Assembly (NCBI RefSeq): GCF_000212735.1
Contig: NC_015510.1
Span: 682,001-746,000, forward strand
Direction: 5' to 3'
Source of the DNA: Haliscomenobacter hydrossis DSM 1100
GTDB lineage: Bacteria > Bacteroidota > Bacteroidia > Chitinophagales > Saprospiraceae
DNA length: 64,000 nt
The translations under genes were made by a program, and so were the position numbers. This document shows positions 9,847 to 19,847 of the stretch, one piece after another; within the stretch, counting starts at the first letter, position 1; every line of letters begins with the position of its first letter. The notes under the pieces are model-generated. The model had not been told where the DNA came from. It saw only the letters and a program-made list of their open reading frames with translations, and did not search any database.

Positions 9847-10284
9847 ATGATAAAAATCGTAGCATTATCTCTATTCATTTCCTTAGCATACTCGAGCAAT
9901 TCACTACCTGAAAATGCTCAACAAAAGAAGTTGCTGGAAATCGAAATCTCAAACATACAAAAGACTAAAGGTCAAGTCATTATTGACATCTATAGCACTA
10001 AGGCTACCTGGTTAAAAAAACCGGATGTAAGAAAAATTATTTCCACTGAAAAAGACTTAGATGTTATCTCCATAGATGTTCCTTTTGGCACCTATGCAAT
10101 TTCAATCTTTCAGGACATCAATAAAAACGGAGAACTTGAGCGCAATTTCATTGGTATCCCAAAAGAACCGATCGGATTCGGAAACAATTACAAACCATTT
10201 GGTTACCCAAAATTTGAATCCGCCTCTATCCAATTCTCATCAAGCACTCAAGTTCAGAACATAAAACTGTTTAAGGTATTTTAA
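9847..10284 (+). CDS. DUF2141 secreted protein (about 145 aa)
   Basis: Small exported protein of the DUF2141 family. A signal peptide (IKIVALSLFISLAYS) is followed by a beta-sandwich pattern with family landmarks IEISNIQKTKGQVIIDIYS, VPFGTYAISIFQDINKNGELERN and IPKEPIGFGNN. The aspartate/asparagine loop DINKNGELERN is the most conserved part. Function is unknown; the fold is transthyretin- or Ig-like and probably acts at the cell envelope. The ATG at 9847 is preferred; a GTG two codons earlier (9841) is possible. It is followed after 36 bases by a dehydrogenase gene on the same strand. Confidence 0.8.
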   Translation: MIKIVALSLFISLAYSSNSLPENAQQKKLLEIEISNIQKTKGQVIIDIYSTKATWLKKPDVRKIISTEKDLDVISIDVPFGTYAISIFQDINKNGELERNFIGIPKEPIGFGNNYKPFGYPKFESASIQFSSSTQVQNIKLFKVF

Positions 10285-10320
10285 CTTCCTGCCACTTTAA
10301 ACCATCATAAAAAAATTGGA

Positions 10321-11223
10321 ATGAATGAATGGAATCTAGCGCAGTATCCTTCTCAGCAAGGGAAAGTGGCCATAATCACTGGAGCAAACAGTGGAATTGG
10401 CTTTGAGGCAGCACTGCAACTAGCGAAAAAAGACATGATGGTGATATTGGCTTGCAGAAGATTAGATGCAGCAGAGAAAGCCAAGGAAGATATATTGAAA
10501 AGCTATCCAACTGCTCAGGTAACACCAATGAAAATAGATTTGAGTAGTCTAAGGGAAGTCAGAGAATTTGCAGAAAATTTTCAGCATCATTTTGACAGAT
10601 TAGATCTGCTCATTAACAATGCAGGCATTATGATGTCCCCGTACAAGGAAACTGAGGATGGTTTTGAAAATCAGCTTGCTACAAACTTCCTTGGGCATTT
10701 TGCGCTTACAGGCCGATTAATGCAATTGTTAATGAATACGCCTGAATCTAGGATCATTACGCTTAGCAGCCTTTCCTATAAATGGGCTTCCATTAATTTT
10801 GATGACCTGCATTTTAGAAAAAGCTACAATAAAAAGAAGGCTTATGGACAAAGTAAAAGAGCATGTTTGGTATTTGCTTATGAACTAAACAGACGATTAT
10901 CTGCATCCGGTAAAACAACCATTTCATTGGGAGCACACCCAGGATTATCAAACACGAATTTAGACAGATATTTTTCAGCGTTAATTAGACCCTTTGGAAT
11001 TTTGTTTTTACAAAGCCCAATGAAAGGAGCTCTTCCTATTTTATATGCTGCTTTGAATGAGGAATTAAAAGGAGGTGAATATATTGGACCCGATGGTTTT
11101 CAAGAAATGAGAGGAAACCCTACAATTGTTGATTCCGATGAAGCTACAAAAGACCAAAAAATCGCCAATAAACTATGGAAGGTAGCAGAAGAAATAACTG
11201 GTGTTCAATACACATTTAACTAG
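10321..11223 (+). CDS. SDR-family oxidoreductase, retinol-dehydrogenase-like (300 aa)
   Basis: Short-chain dehydrogenase with the nucleotide-binding motif TGANSGIGFEAAL, the ACRR segment after the second strand (typical of NADP-using RDH/WW-oxidoreductase-like members), NNAGIM, the N/S pair in ITLSSLSY and the catalytic YGQSKRACL (Tyr-x-x-x-Lys). Length and the late HPGLSNTNL segment fit the retinol-dehydrogenase-like branch; actual substrates of bacterial members vary. It is possibly co-transcribed with the DUF2141 gene 36 bases upstream. Confidence 0.88.
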   Translation: MNEWNLAQYPSQQGKVAIITGANSGIGFEAALQLAKKDMMVILACRRLDAAEKAKEDILKSYPTAQVTPMKIDLSSLREVREFAENFQHHFDRLDLLINNAGIMMSPYKETEDGFENQLATNFLGHFALTGRLMQLLMNTPESRIITLSSLSYKWASINFDDLHFRKSYNKKKAYGQSKRACLVFAYELNRRLSASGKTTISLGAHPGLSNTNLDRYFSALIRPFGILFLQSPMKGALPILYAALNEELKGGEYIGPDGFQEMRGNPTIVDSDEATKDQKIANKLWKVAEEITGVQYTFN

Positions 11224-11255
11224 ATTTTCAAAAGAAAGAAACGCACACAACAGAC

Positions 11256-11277
11256 GGTTTGGAAAAAATTCCAAACC
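11256..11277 (+). terminator. Hairpin after the dehydrogenase gene
   Basis: Perfect palindrome ggtttgga-aaaaat-tccaaacc begins 33 bases after the dehydrogenase stop. No long T tract follows at once (caatctcgc), so it may be a weak terminator or RNA-stabilising hairpin. It is followed at 11290-11313 by a sequence also found upstream of rtcB (see findings). Confidence 0.4.
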
Positions 11278-11376
11278 AATCTCGCTCGGCTCCACTTTTT
11301 TTCGGAACTTCGCCAGGCCGCAGTCCATAGCTGCAATTTATTGAAATGACAAACCCTAAAACAGCTTTGACAATCG

Positions 11377-12411
11377 ATGAAATCAAAAAAACGACTGCTT
11401 AGAATAATCGTATTAATCCTTGCCATAATCGGTACTGTGGTATTCACACCTTGGATTATGCTAAGGGCGTGGTTGGCGCCCTTACCCGATACCATTCAAG
11501 AGCAAGTCAATGAAGCTTTAGCGTACAAACTGGATGGAATTGTTGTGTACATAGATCAAGCAGGTAAGCCACCTGTATTTTACACAGCTGGCTGGAAAGA
11601 CAAAGAAAACAAAGTGCCAGCCGATCCAGGAGCATTGTTCAAGATTGCGAGCATCAGCAAATTGTACATCGCTGCTGCTACCGCAAAAATAATCAATAGC
11701 CAAGGTTTGTCACTTGACGACAGCCTCGCTAAACTCTTGCCTGAACTGCTTGGGAGAATCAAAAATGCAGAGAAGATTACCTTGCGCATGTTACTAAAAC
11801 ACCGCAGCGGCATTCCTGACTGGATTGACGACCCTGAGTTCCCATGGGACAAACCGCCAAGGGATGTCAACAAGGTATTAGCATTGGTTTTGGATGAACC
11901 CTCGGAATTTGAACCAGGCAGTCGCAATGACTATTCTAATACCAATTACCTCTTGATTGGCAAAATTTTAGATAAAACATTGGGTTATAGTCATCAACAA
12001 TACATCAGCAATGAAATTTTGTCCCCCCTTGGGCTAACGCATACTTTTGGGTCACTGAGTGCCGTGGACGCCAATGAAGTGGCCAGTGGGTACGACTCCC
12101 ATTATGACAAGGATGTTAAAATGCTTGATTTTGTGTCTCCAGGCGGATCGATGGTGGCAACGGCCCAGGACGTCGGGGTATTCTTGAGGGCCTTGAATGA
12201 CGGTTCCTTGTTGAATAAAGAAGAACAAGCTGTTTATTCCTCCATTTATGAGTATGGACATACCGGCCTATTACCGGGATACCAAAGTATTGCACGTTAT
12301 CACAAAGACATCGATGCTGTTGTTATTCAGTTTGTGAATACAAGTGGCGGCAATGCTTGGACGATATCGGAAATTGTATACAATCGAATCATCAAGATGT
12401 TGAGAAGGTAA
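11377..12411 (+). CDS. Serine hydrolase, class C beta-lactamase-like (344 aa)
   Basis: Penicillin-binding-protein-like esterase/peptidase. An N-terminal hydrophobic anchor or signal (IIVLILAIIGTVVFTPWIML) is followed by the SxxK nucleophile motif in FKIASISKLYIAAA, the YxN motif in NDYSNTNYLLIG, and an HTG triad (YGHTGLLPG) replacing KTG. These define the beta-lactamase/DD-peptidase serine fold. Most such proteins are not antibiotic-hydrolysing; an esterase or D-aminopeptidase is more likely here. It is transcribed convergently with the M1 peptidase; only 35 bases separate the two stops. Confidence 0.85.
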   Translation: MKSKKRLLRIIVLILAIIGTVVFTPWIMLRAWLAPLPDTIQEQVNEALAYKLDGIVVYIDQAGKPPVFYTAGWKDKENKVPADPGALFKIASISKLYIAAATAKIINSQGLSLDDSLAKLLPELLGRIKNAEKITLRMLLKHRSGIPDWIDDPEFPWDKPPRDVNKVLALVLDEPSEFEPGSRNDYSNTNYLLIGKILDKTLGYSHQQYISNEILSPLGLTHTFGSLSAVDANEVASGYDSHYDKDVKMLDFVSPGGSMVATAQDVGVFLRALNDGSLLNKEEQAVYSSIYEYGHTGLLPGYQSIARYHKDIDAVVIQFVNTSGGNAWTISEIVYNRIIKMLRR

Positions 12412-12446
12412 AACTTCCCGGAAAAACTGCACACGATTGCAAAGCT

Positions 12447-14390
12447 TCAATTTTTCACCACATTCTGCACCCACACCCCTTTCTCCGTTTCCACCCGTAC
12501 AAAATACATCCCTACAGGCAAGGCACTCAAATCCACACTCGCCTCTTGCTGATTCAACACCTGGACGGGAGCATTCATCAAAGCCCCATTTACACTATTC
12601 ACGACCACCCGGCGGATATTTCCAGCTCTTTCCTCCAGCACCAAGCTCGTAAGGGCAGTTGTTGGGTTCGGATACAGCGCAAAACCACCTTTTTTTACCT
12701 CCGTCGTTCCGACCGTAAGCCCAGTCGTACGCGCCACCAACCAAAGGTTTGGATCAAACTGTGCCTGGGTAATCTTAAAGCCGGGATATACCGTAAACTC
12801 TTGTCCGTTAAAGGTATTTTCCAATCGCAGTGCGTAGGTTTTGCCCCCGGCCCCGCTGAGCACCATCGGCACGGGCATTTCAAAAAAGGAAACCGAGTTG
12901 TGCGAAGTCGTTTGGTTTAGACGAATGATCACTTTCATATCCCCCTCCTGTCGTACACTGACTTGATACGTCGGATACCCCTGGCCGTAGTACCAATCTT
13001 TAAAAAATTCGGTCAAATCCTGTTTGCTGCTGGCCTCCAGATGCGCCTGAAATTGTGGGGTTTTGGCAAAGCCATAGGCGTGCTCGGGCGCATTGAGGTA
13101 GTTGCGTACCCCTTGAAAAAAAGCATCATCGCCAATTTTCCAACGCAGCATGTGCAGCACCATCGCTCCTTTGTTGTAGGACAATCGGCTGCTAAAAATG
13201 CGGCTCACGCTGCTGGTGTCCGTCACAAAAACACTGCCGTCACCACGACTGAGGACACTGCTGATGCGGCTGCTTTTAAAATTGTACCAGTTCTGGGTTT
13301 GGGGCTGTAAAAACTCGTAGGCCAGACCAGAAAGGTAAGTCGCAAAACCTTCATTGAGCCAAATGTCTTCCCAGGAACCGCAGGTAGTATGGTCACCAAA
13401 CCACTGGTGGGCCAATTCGTGTGCCAATAACTCATAACCATAATTGACCACAAAAGTCATGGTTTGGTGTTCCATTCCCCCACCCCAGCTGAACTGAGCA
13501 TGGCCGTATTTTTCTTTGTAAAAAGGGTAATCAATAAACAGGGAATCAAAGAGTTCAATGACCGGAATCAGTTTTTGGGTTCCGGCTTGGGCGCTGGTTT
13601 TACTTTCGGGGTAGATGTAGTTTTCGACGGGCATCCGCCCCGTTTTCAGGTTGGCAAATTCGGTATAGCGCTCGTAATTGGTGACCGCAAAAGCCACCAG
13701 GTAGTTGGCAATTGGATAGCGGTGTTTCCAGTGGTAAGTTTTGTTCGTCCCGTTTTCAATCTCGGCGCGCAAAAGGCCATTACTGGCCGCTTTGTAAATT
13801 TTGGGGCAGGTAACCAATACGTCCAGGGAGTCAATTTTGTCGGTCAGGGTTTGTTTACAGGGCCACCAATCGCGTGCACCGTAAGGTTCTGATAAAGTCC
13901 AGATCACTGGCACACCACTGTGGGTAGATTGTTCAAAAGAACCAAAGCCATTGTCAGCAGGTTCACCTTGCCAGTAGATGCTCAGGGAATCCAACACTGC
14001 ATTGCCCAAAGCAGTGGGTAAATTGATGCTCAGCACCATTTCGCTGTGGGTGTAACTCAATTTTTTGCCCCGGTACAACACCGAATCCACCCGCAATGGG
14101 TCATTGAGGTCAAAGTGGATAATCGAAAAATTGGCTTCCAGGGTTTGGAAGTAGGTAGTAACTTTTCCTTTGATGTAACGTCTATTGGGGTCGATCGACA
14201 ACTCCAGGCGATGGTATTTTACATCGTAATCTTCGGAGGGCGCTACTTCCGGGCTCAACAAACTGGCAGTATAGCCTTTGGCTTCTGCTTCGGCGATTTC
14301 GTTGAGGGTGTTGGGGTTAAAATCGAGGGTTTGAGCAAAAGTCAAGATGGGTAGAGCCAAAATAATCAGGCTCCAGAAGTATATTTTCAT
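12447..14390 (-). CDS. M1-family metallopeptidase with T9SS sorting domain (647 aa)
   Basis: Secreted zinc aminopeptidase. From the ATG at 14390 it has a signal peptide (MKIYFWSLIILALPILTFAQ), an M1 N-terminal beta domain, the exopeptidase-type GGMEHQTMTF motif, and the zinc site HELAHQWFGDH followed by the distal glutamate in LNEGFATY. The last 75 residues (ALYPNPTTALTSLVL to the C-terminus) are a type A C-terminal sorting domain for the type IX secretion system, so the enzyme is expected on the cell surface or outside. It probably supplies peptides for growth. The initial MEPNN of the longer frame was set aside because the signal peptide starts at MKIYF. Confidence 0.92.
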   Translation of the reverse strand: MKIYFWSLIILALPILTFAQTLDFNPNTLNEIAEAEAKGYTASLLSPEVAPSEDYDVKYHRLELSIDPNRRYIKGKVTTYFQTLEANFSIIHFDLNDPLRVDSVLYRGKKLSYTHSEMVLSINLPTALGNAVLDSLSIYWQGEPADNGFGSFEQSTHSGVPVIWTLSEPYGARDWWPCKQTLTDKIDSLDVLVTCPKIYKAASNGLLRAEIENGTNKTYHWKHRYPIANYLVAFAVTNYERYTEFANLKTGRMPVENYIYPESKTSAQAGTQKLIPVIELFDSLFIDYPFYKEKYGHAQFSWGGGMEHQTMTFVVNYGYELLAHELAHQWFGDHTTCGSWEDIWLNEGFATYLSGLAYEFLQPQTQNWYNFKSSRISSVLSRGDGSVFVTDTSSVSRIFSSRLSYNKGAMVLHMLRWKIGDDAFFQGVRNYLNAPEHAYGFAKTPQFQAHLEASSKQDLTEFFKDWYYGQGYPTYQVSVRQEGDMKVIIRLNQTTSHNSVSFFEMPVPMVLSGAGGKTYALRLENTFNGQEFTVYPGFKITQAQFDPNLWLVARTTGLTVGTTEVKKGGFALYPNPTTALTSLVLEERAGNIRRVVVNSVNGALMNAPVQVLNQQEASVDLSALPVGMYFVRVETEKGVWVQNVVKN

Positions 14391-14490
14391 GTTATTTGGC
14401 TCCATTTGATCTAATGAACGCGAAAGTAGCCCATTCTGGTTGAATATGGATGCTGTATTTTAGCAAGATGGGGTACATTATGTTCATAAA

Positions 14491-14525
14491 AAAGCCCTTG
14501 CCTCTTCAACAGAAGCAAGGGCTTT
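14491..14525 (-). terminator. Rho-independent terminator for the pyrophosphatase gene
   Basis: A perfect 11-base stem, aaagcccttgc (14491-14501) and gcaagggcttt (14515-14525), with a 13-base loop, lies 26 bases past the hppA stop on the minus strand. It is A-rich on the left, giving a U tract on the minus-strand transcript. Confidence 0.75.
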
Positions 14526-14550
14526 TACCTTCATTATTTGTAAATCCCGC

Positions 14551-16788
14551 TTAAAACACCTTCGCTGGAACGTCTTTTTCCAACTTGGATTCTTTCAGCT
14601 GAATTTCTTTTTTCTCTTCTTTCTGGCCGAGGCTTTCACTCTTGGCGAAACGCTCACCCAGGATGGGTGCGATGGCCAAACCCACCAAACAGGTCAGTTT
14701 GATGAGGATGTTCATCGAAGGCCCTGAAGTATCTTTGAAAGGGTCGCCCACGGTGTCACCAATTACGGCAGCTTTGTGCGGCTCAGAACCTTTGTAGTAC
14801 ATCTGACCGTCGATCTCTACTCCTTTTTCAAAGGATTTTTTGGCGTTGTCCCAGGCTCCACCAGCGTTAGACTGGAAGATGGCCCACATGACGCCGGAAA
14901 CCGTTACCCCGGCCATGTAACCACCAAGTGCTTCTGGTCCCAACAAGAAACCAATCACGATTGGTGTAACGATGGTGATTAAGCCAGGAATGGTCATCTC
15001 GCGGATGGCTGCTTTGGTAGAGATGTCGACACAACGTCCATAATCTGGCTTGCCGGTACCTTCCATGATGCCTGGAATTTCGCGGAACTGCCGACGTACT
15101 TCCTGTACCATCGACATGGCCGCGCGGCCCACCGCACGCATAGCAAAAGCGGAGAATACCACGGGAATCATCCCGCCTACAAACAGCGCTGAAAGAACGT
15201 CTGCTTTGAAGATGTTGATTCCGTCAATTTTGGTAAACGTCACGTATGCCGCAAACAAACCCAGGGCCGTCAAAGCAGCCGATGCAATCGCAAAACCTTT
15301 ACCAATAGCTGCTGTGGTGTTGCCCACTGCATCCAGAATATCGGTGCGTTCGCGTACTTCTTTGGGCAATTCGCTCATTTCGGCAATGCCCCCAGCGTTG
15401 TCGGCAATCGGGCCAAAGGCGTCAATCGCCAACTGCATGGCGGTAGTCGCCATCATACCCGAAGCAGCCATGGCTACACCGTAGAAACCAGCCAATGAAT
15501 AAGTTACAAAGATGGCAATGGCAAACAGAATCACCGGCAATGCTGTAGACAACATGCCTTGTGCCAAACCTTCAATGATGTTTGTTGCCGGACCAGTAGA
15601 AGAACGTTGGATGATGTCGTTCACTGGTTTTTTACCCATAGCGGTATAATACTCGGTAATGATCGAAATCAACCCGCCTACGATCAATCCTACCAAAACC
15701 GCAAAGAATACATTGATGGAGGAAACGGTTTTGATGCCTTCGCCAAAATAGCTGATGCTCAGTTCGGCAGGCAACATCCAGGTGATAACTGGATAAGCAA
15801 TCACCCCGGTCAGGATGATCGAACCCCAGTTGCCACGGTTGAGTGCGTTTTGTACGGTTTGGGAAGTCGCATTGCCTTCTCCAACCCGAACCATCAAGCT
15901 GCCTATGATAGATAAAACAATGCCCAATCCAGCGATCAACATCGGAAGCAGGATGGGTCCGATCCCACCAAAAGCATCATTGGCTACCGCAGGGTTATCC
16001 TTAATCAGGTAGTTGCCCAAAACCATTGCTGCCAATACCGTGGCGACATAAGAGCCAAAAAGGTCGGCACCCATACCCGCTACGTCACCTACGTTGTCAC
16101 CTACGTTATCGGCGATAGTGGCAGGGTTGCGGGGGTCGTCTTCGGGAATCCCTGCTTCTACTTTACCTACCAGGTCGGCACCTACGTCGGCAGCTTTGGT
16201 ATAAATACCACCACCTACGCGGGCAAACAAGGCGATGGATTCAGCGCCAAGTGAAAAACCAGCCAGTACTTCCAATACACGCTCCATTTCATTTACGCCG
16301 CTCATCTGGCCACCCATGAAGAAGTTGTAGAAGAAAATAAAAAACATACTCAAACCAAATACGGCCAAACCGGCAACACCCATACCCATTACGGTACCTC
16401 CCGTGAAGGAGACTTTCAGGGCCTGTGCCAAGCTGGTTTTAGCGGCTTGAGTGGTGCGTACGTTTGCCTTGGTGGCAATGCGCATGCCAAAAAATCCAGC
16501 CAGAGCGGAGAAGCTTGCGCCAAAAATAAAGGCTACAAAAATCAACCAATGGGAGTTTTCAACCATTTGGGACTGAATCACCAAGAGTACACTGGCGATG
16601 ACCGCAAAAATGGCCAAGCGGCTGTATTCGGCTTTCAAAAAAGCCATTGCTCCGTCAGCAATTGCAGAGGAAATTTCTTGCATTCTCTCTCCACCAGCAT
16701 CTTGCTTCGTTACCCAGGAGGATAAAAAAGCCATATACAGCAAAGCCAGAATACCAAAACCTGGTAGTAAGTACACTAAGGATTCCAT
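14551..16788 (-). CDS. hppA: Membrane-bound ion-pumping pyrophosphatase, K+-dependent type (745 aa)
   Basis: Integral membrane pump that uses pyrophosphate hydrolysis to move H+ and/or Na+. About 16 hydrophobic spans are visible. The pyrophosphate site signature [21 protein letters not shown] is intact, followed by [21 protein letters not shown] and the C-terminal DNAKK and [14 protein letters not shown] motifs. In [15 protein letters not shown] the position that is lysine in K+-independent enzymes is alanine, indicating a K+-dependent enzyme, which in this phylum is often Na+-pumping. The last 50 residues are a charged, lysine-rich tail. It is monocistronic, with its own terminator. Confidence 0.95.
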   Translation of the reverse strand: MESLVYLLPGFGILALLYMAFLSSWVTKQDAGGERMQEISSAIADGAMAFLKAEYSRLAIFAVIASVLLVIQSQMVENSHWLIFVAFIFGASFSALAGFFGMRIATKANVRTTQAAKTSLAQALKVSFTGGTVMGMGVAGLAVFGLSMFFIFFYNFFMGGQMSGVNEMERVLEVLAGFSLGAESIALFARVGGGIYTKAADVGADLVGKVEAGIPEDDPRNPATIADNVGDNVGDVAGMGADLFGSYVATVLAAMVLGNYLIKDNPAVANDAFGGIGPILLPMLIAGLGIVLSIIGSLMVRVGEGNATSQTVQNALNRGNWGSIILTGVIAYPVITWMLPAELSISYFGEGIKTVSSINVFFAVLVGLIVGGLISIITEYYTAMGKKPVNDIIQRSSTGPATNIIEGLAQGMLSTALPVILFAIAIFVTYSLAGFYGVAMAASGMMATTAMQLAIDAFGPIADNAGGIAEMSELPKEVRERTDILDAVGNTTAAIGKGFAIASAALTALGLFAAYVTFTKIDGINIFKADVLSALFVGGMIPVVFSAFAMRAVGRAAMSMVQEVRRQFREIPGIMEGTGKPDYGRCVDISTKAAIREMTIPGLITIVTPIVIGFLLGPEALGGYMAGVTVSGVMWAIFQSNAGGAWDNAKKSFEKGVEIDGQMYYKGSEPHKAAVIGDTVGDPFKDTSGPSMNILIKLTCLVGLAIAPILGERFAKSESLGQKEEKKEIQLKESKLEKDVPAKVF

Positions 16789-17142
16789 AGAAGTGTGCGA
16801 TACTTTTTGCGAGTTAAATTGTAAGCACTTAGCAGCGTTGATAGGCTAAACGATTACGTTAATTTCATCATAACCGCGCAAAGGTAGCCGGAAAATTGTA
16901 ACTTTTATAGTTCCTATCCTCGAATTATTGCGCAAAATCAGTGCTTCAACTGCTGTTTGTACTCATTTTCTTCCTCTTTTCAGGGGATGGGTCTCGCCCT
17001 TTTGGGTGTTTTTTGCGAAATCCTCTTTTCTGGGGTAGTCTCAGGACTTGCTTTGACCGAGCTTTGCAGAGACAAATGAGCAGCATGACTACTGCCATGT
17101 TTCACCAAAAACCTTTATTAACCTTCATTAAACTATTTTATC
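16789..17142. other. Intergenic region between divergent genes, no gene seen
   Basis: This 354-base gap separates hppA (minus) from a small secreted-protein gene (plus) and must hold both promoters. A plus-strand frame at 16941-17168 overlaps the next gene's start and has no family resemblance. No perfect TAnnTTTG/TTTG pair or stable hairpin stands out. Confidence 0.4.
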
Positions 17143-17541
17143 ATGAAAAGCTTACTCAATTTCTCTAAGCTCTCTCTTTTGTTGATGTTTTTTGCCCTGG
17201 GTTTCGCCAATCAAGCACAAGCGCAACGTTACCTTACGGAAAAAGTGGCCAAGGATTTGACGACCATTGCCGAAGGCGTAAACGTTGTACATACCTTTAG
17301 CAATGGCATCAAGCTGGCTTATGAAAAAAAGGGGACTGTGGAATCGGTGATTGCGGTTGCGCAAGATGGGAAAATTTTTCAGTCGCTCACCCGTATTCCT
17401 ACCGGAGGAGTTGTCGCAACACCTTATACCCTGACCGTGGACATCACTGCCTCAAACGGGTGTAGGGTAAAAGGTAGCGTAAAATTATTTGGAAAAAATC
17501 GTCATTTTGACGTGGACATTACTTGTCCCAAACAGCCATAG
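17143..17541 (+). CDS. Small secreted protein of unknown function (132 aa)
   Basis: A strong signal peptide (LLNFSKLSLLLMFFALGFANQAQAQ) is followed by about 105 mostly beta residues. Two features stand out: VNVVHTFSNGIKLAYEKKG, and a C-terminal pair of cysteines (NGCRVKG and DVDITCPKQP) that could form a disulfide. I do not recognise the family. It is alone, with a promoter region upstream and a strong terminator 15 bases after the stop. Confidence 0.6.
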   Translation: MKSLLNFSKLSLLLMFFALGFANQAQAQRYLTEKVAKDLTTIAEGVNVVHTFSNGIKLAYEKKGTVESVIAVAQDGKIFQSLTRIPTGGVVATPYTLTVDITASNGCRVKGSVKLFGKNRHFDVDITCPKQP

Positions 17542-17555
17542 TAGACACAAAATGT

Positions 17556-17595
17556 ACAAAGCCGACTGAGTAAAAATAACTCAATCGGCTTTGTT
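17556..17595 (+). terminator. Bidirectional hairpin terminator
   Basis: Arms acaaagccgactgagt and actcaatcggctttgt form a long stem with one mismatch around a short A-rich loop, between the ends of the convergent genes at 17541 and 17614. It has flanking A/T stretches on both sides and could serve both genes. Confidence 0.75.
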
Positions 17596-17613
17596 ATTGT
17601 TCCACAAATGAAT

Positions 17614-19665
17614 TTAAAATTCAACCACTATCCCATTCTTTACCTCTTTTTTCAGGTATTTCACTTGCGCTACAAGCTTTTGGTCTTTATCAATCAGCTT
17701 AATGGTTCCACCCGTATTGGTCAATACCACTTTGCTGGGATCCACGTTAAAGGTTTTGGCTTCACCGGGGTTCAAGATCAATTTTAAGGTTTGTTTGCGG
17801 TTGTTGACATCCAAAGTCCAATCATTCAGGTCAGCCAGAACAGCATTGGGATTCAACAAAGTAATGTTTTCTTTTCCCGAATCAAAACCAACTGGGTTGA
17901 CCAACGCCGATACGATACGAATGGCTTTTTGAGGTTCTGGTGGAGTTGGAGGTACATTACCAATGGCCATTTTAACCGCTGCCTGCGCATCCGCCTTCCC
18001 GTGCCCAAACCAGGGACTCCAGGTTCCATCCGCGCTGTTGATGTTTTTGAACTCCCCCTTGTCAAAAGGCGCCACTGGCGATACGTCCCAGGTCGGATTA
18101 GGATCATAACTAGCCGGAGGCGTACGTGGATAATCCGTCAGGTTCAAATCTTTTGAAGCCGATTTTTTCAAAATTGAAATGACTTCCGCCCCACTGAGAT
18201 CTGGTTTAGCAGAAACGATCAAAGCAACAATCCCTGCAGTGAGCGGCGTAGCGCTAGAAGTACCACCAAATGAATTGGTGAACCCTGTACTTTCGCCGGA
18301 GGAGGTTGAAATCCCCAAACCACGCAGTCGAATGCGGGAATAGGAGTGCACATTATTGGAAGACGCGGTAATTTCGATGCCCGTGCCATAATTGGAATAA
18401 TGACTGCGCTGTGCGGTGCTGGCCAGGGCAGCAACATGTAATACGCCGGGAATCCCCACCAGATTGTTCTGGAAACTGCGCGAAGTTTCCACTCCTACCC
18501 ATCGCCATTGGTTGTTGGCAAAAGACCAACCATCGGTATACGGCACTTCTACATTCGCTTCGTGATTGATCGGGCAGTTTTCATTGCCTGCTGCCCACAG
18601 GAATACAATCCCTTTACCCCGACGGCCACCCGTTTTGGCTAAATCGCGCAGGCGATTGACCACCAAAGTTTGCCAGATGCTGGTGGGGGTTCCTCCCCAG
18701 GAGTTGGATACTACGTCTACCTTATCCGCCATGTAAGTCAAGGCCGTCAATAACTTGGAGTCACTGATGAGCAGGTAAGGGCCATCGCTTTGCCATTGCA
18801 CGGGTAACAACTTGCAGCCCGGTGCCGCACCTACCACCAGTTGCCCATTGGCATTTCCAGCAGCTACTCCGGCACAAGCGGTACCGTGATCGGAGCCCTT
18901 AATGTACATTTCAGCAGCCACAGCATCAATATCCGTATTTTTGACCAGGCGACTCCCCCGGAAATACCCCCAACCCTTGAATTTATCCCCCGAAAAATCA
19001 GGGTGGTCCACCTTGCAACCATCGTCGGTAATGCCGATGACCACCTCTGGACTGCCAAAATTGTCGAGCAGTTTCCAGGCTTCTTCACAGTTGGAACTGG
19101 ATCTGGGGTCAAAGTCTGCATTCGTAAACCGGGTTTGCAGGTGCCATTGTCGGGCATATATGGGATCGGTAGGCAGGGCAATCGCGTAACGTTTTACCCG
19201 GTAGTTGGTGTCGTTTTCGGCGAAGGCAATGCCTGGCTCTTCTTCGGTCAATTTCACCACCAACTTGATCGGGTTCATGCCCGTATGCTCGGTGAGTTGG
19301 AAAAGGAAATCCTGGGGAGAATATTCCTCCAACAGCACCAGTCCGTATTTGCCCATAAATGCGGCCAAATCTTCGGAAGAAATGGCGGCTTTGAAGCTGA
19401 TGGTGACCCGGTCAGTGATCAGGAATTCATCTCCGGTCTCGGCCAAATAGTAGGCGTGGTGGGTGGGGGCGGTTTCCCGGCTTCTGGCCATGTCGGCCTC
19501 TAGTCCTTCCGGGGTAGTTTTGACTTTGGACGAAACAGAAGAGGTTTTTTCAACCTGTGTGATGCCGCGGGCAATGAGTTCTTCTGGAGTTTCCCGGGTG
19601 ACAAATTCGTCGCCAGATTTGTTGAGCAGGAGCTTTTTGCCGTTTCGGTAGGTGTAGGTTTGCAT
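17614..19665 (-). CDS. S8 (subtilisin-like) peptidase with lamin-tail-like C-terminus (683 aa)
   Basis: Serine protease. The catalytic triad is visible: Asp in GITDDGCKVDHPDFSG, His in GSDHGTACAGVAAGN, Ser in GGTSSATPLTAGIVAL. Before it lies a 170-residue N-terminal region with the repeated motif LIARGI and a possible inhibitor-like segment (DRVTISFKAAISSEDLAAFMGKYGL). The last 100 residues (VNPVGFDSGKENITLLNPN, DWTLDV, GGTIKLID) resemble a lamin-tail domain. I chose the ATG at 19665 (MQTYTYRNGKKLLLNK), which leaves no signal peptide and no T9SS domain. That is unusual for a subtilase and leaves its location open. It lies just past the terminator that closes the eCIS block, on the same strand. 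Confidence 0.85.
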   Translation of the reverse strand: MQTYTYRNGKKLLLNKSGDEFVTRETPEELIARGITQVEKTSSVSSKVKTTPEGLEADMARSRETAPTHHAYYLAETGDEFLITDRVTISFKAAISSEDLAAFMGKYGLVLLEEYSPQDFLFQLTEHTGMNPIKLVVKLTEEEPGIAFAENDTNYRVKRYAIALPTDPIYARQWHLQTRFTNADFDPRSSSNCEEAWKLLDNFGSPEVVIGITDDGCKVDHPDFSGDKFKGWGYFRGSRLVKNTDIDAVAAEMYIKGSDHGTACAGVAAGNANGQLVVGAAPGCKLLPVQWQSDGPYLLISDSKLLTALTYMADKVDVVSNSWGGTPTSIWQTLVVNRLRDLAKTGGRRGKGIVFLWAAGNENCPINHEANVEVPYTDGWSFANNQWRWVGVETSRSFQNNLVGIPGVLHVAALASTAQRSHYSNYGTGIEITASSNNVHSYSRIRLRGLGISTSSGESTGFTNSFGGTSSATPLTAGIVALIVSAKPDLSGAEVISILKKSASKDLNLTDYPRTPPASYDPNPTWDVSPVAPFDKGEFKNINSADGTWSPWFGHGKADAQAAVKMAIGNVPPTPPEPQKAIRIVSALVNPVGFDSGKENITLLNPNAVLADLNDWTLDVNNRKQTLKLILNPGEAKTFNVDPSKVVLTNTGGTIKLIDKDQKLVAQVKYLKKEVKNGIVVEF

Positions 19666-19798
19666 AAGATACTTGGGTTTTGGTTGTTGTGTAAAAATAA
19701 GGGGTTTTGTTATAAATGGTGTTGAGGATATAACGAGAGTGGGGGGATTTAATATTGTTGGGGGATGTGGTCCAATAACCAAAATATTAAAAAAAAGC

Positions 19799-19825
19799 AG
19801 GGCAAATGAAATCATCATTTGCCCT
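19799..19825 (-). terminator. Rho-independent terminator closing the eCIS block
   Basis: A perfect 11-base stem, agggcaaatga (19799-19809) and tcatttgccct (19815-19825), with a 5-base loop. On the minus strand it is followed by a run of T (A tract at 19789-19796). It lies about 20 bases past the stop of the multi-span membrane protein gene. Confidence 0.8.
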
Positions 19826-19847
19826 GTTGTTATATTGCTATTTTTGC

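Noticed and set aside
11377-12411. Antibiotic-resistance beta-lactamase
   Set aside because: The KTG motif is replaced by HTG and the protein has an N-terminal anchor, fitting general serine hydrolases rather than a resistance enzyme.
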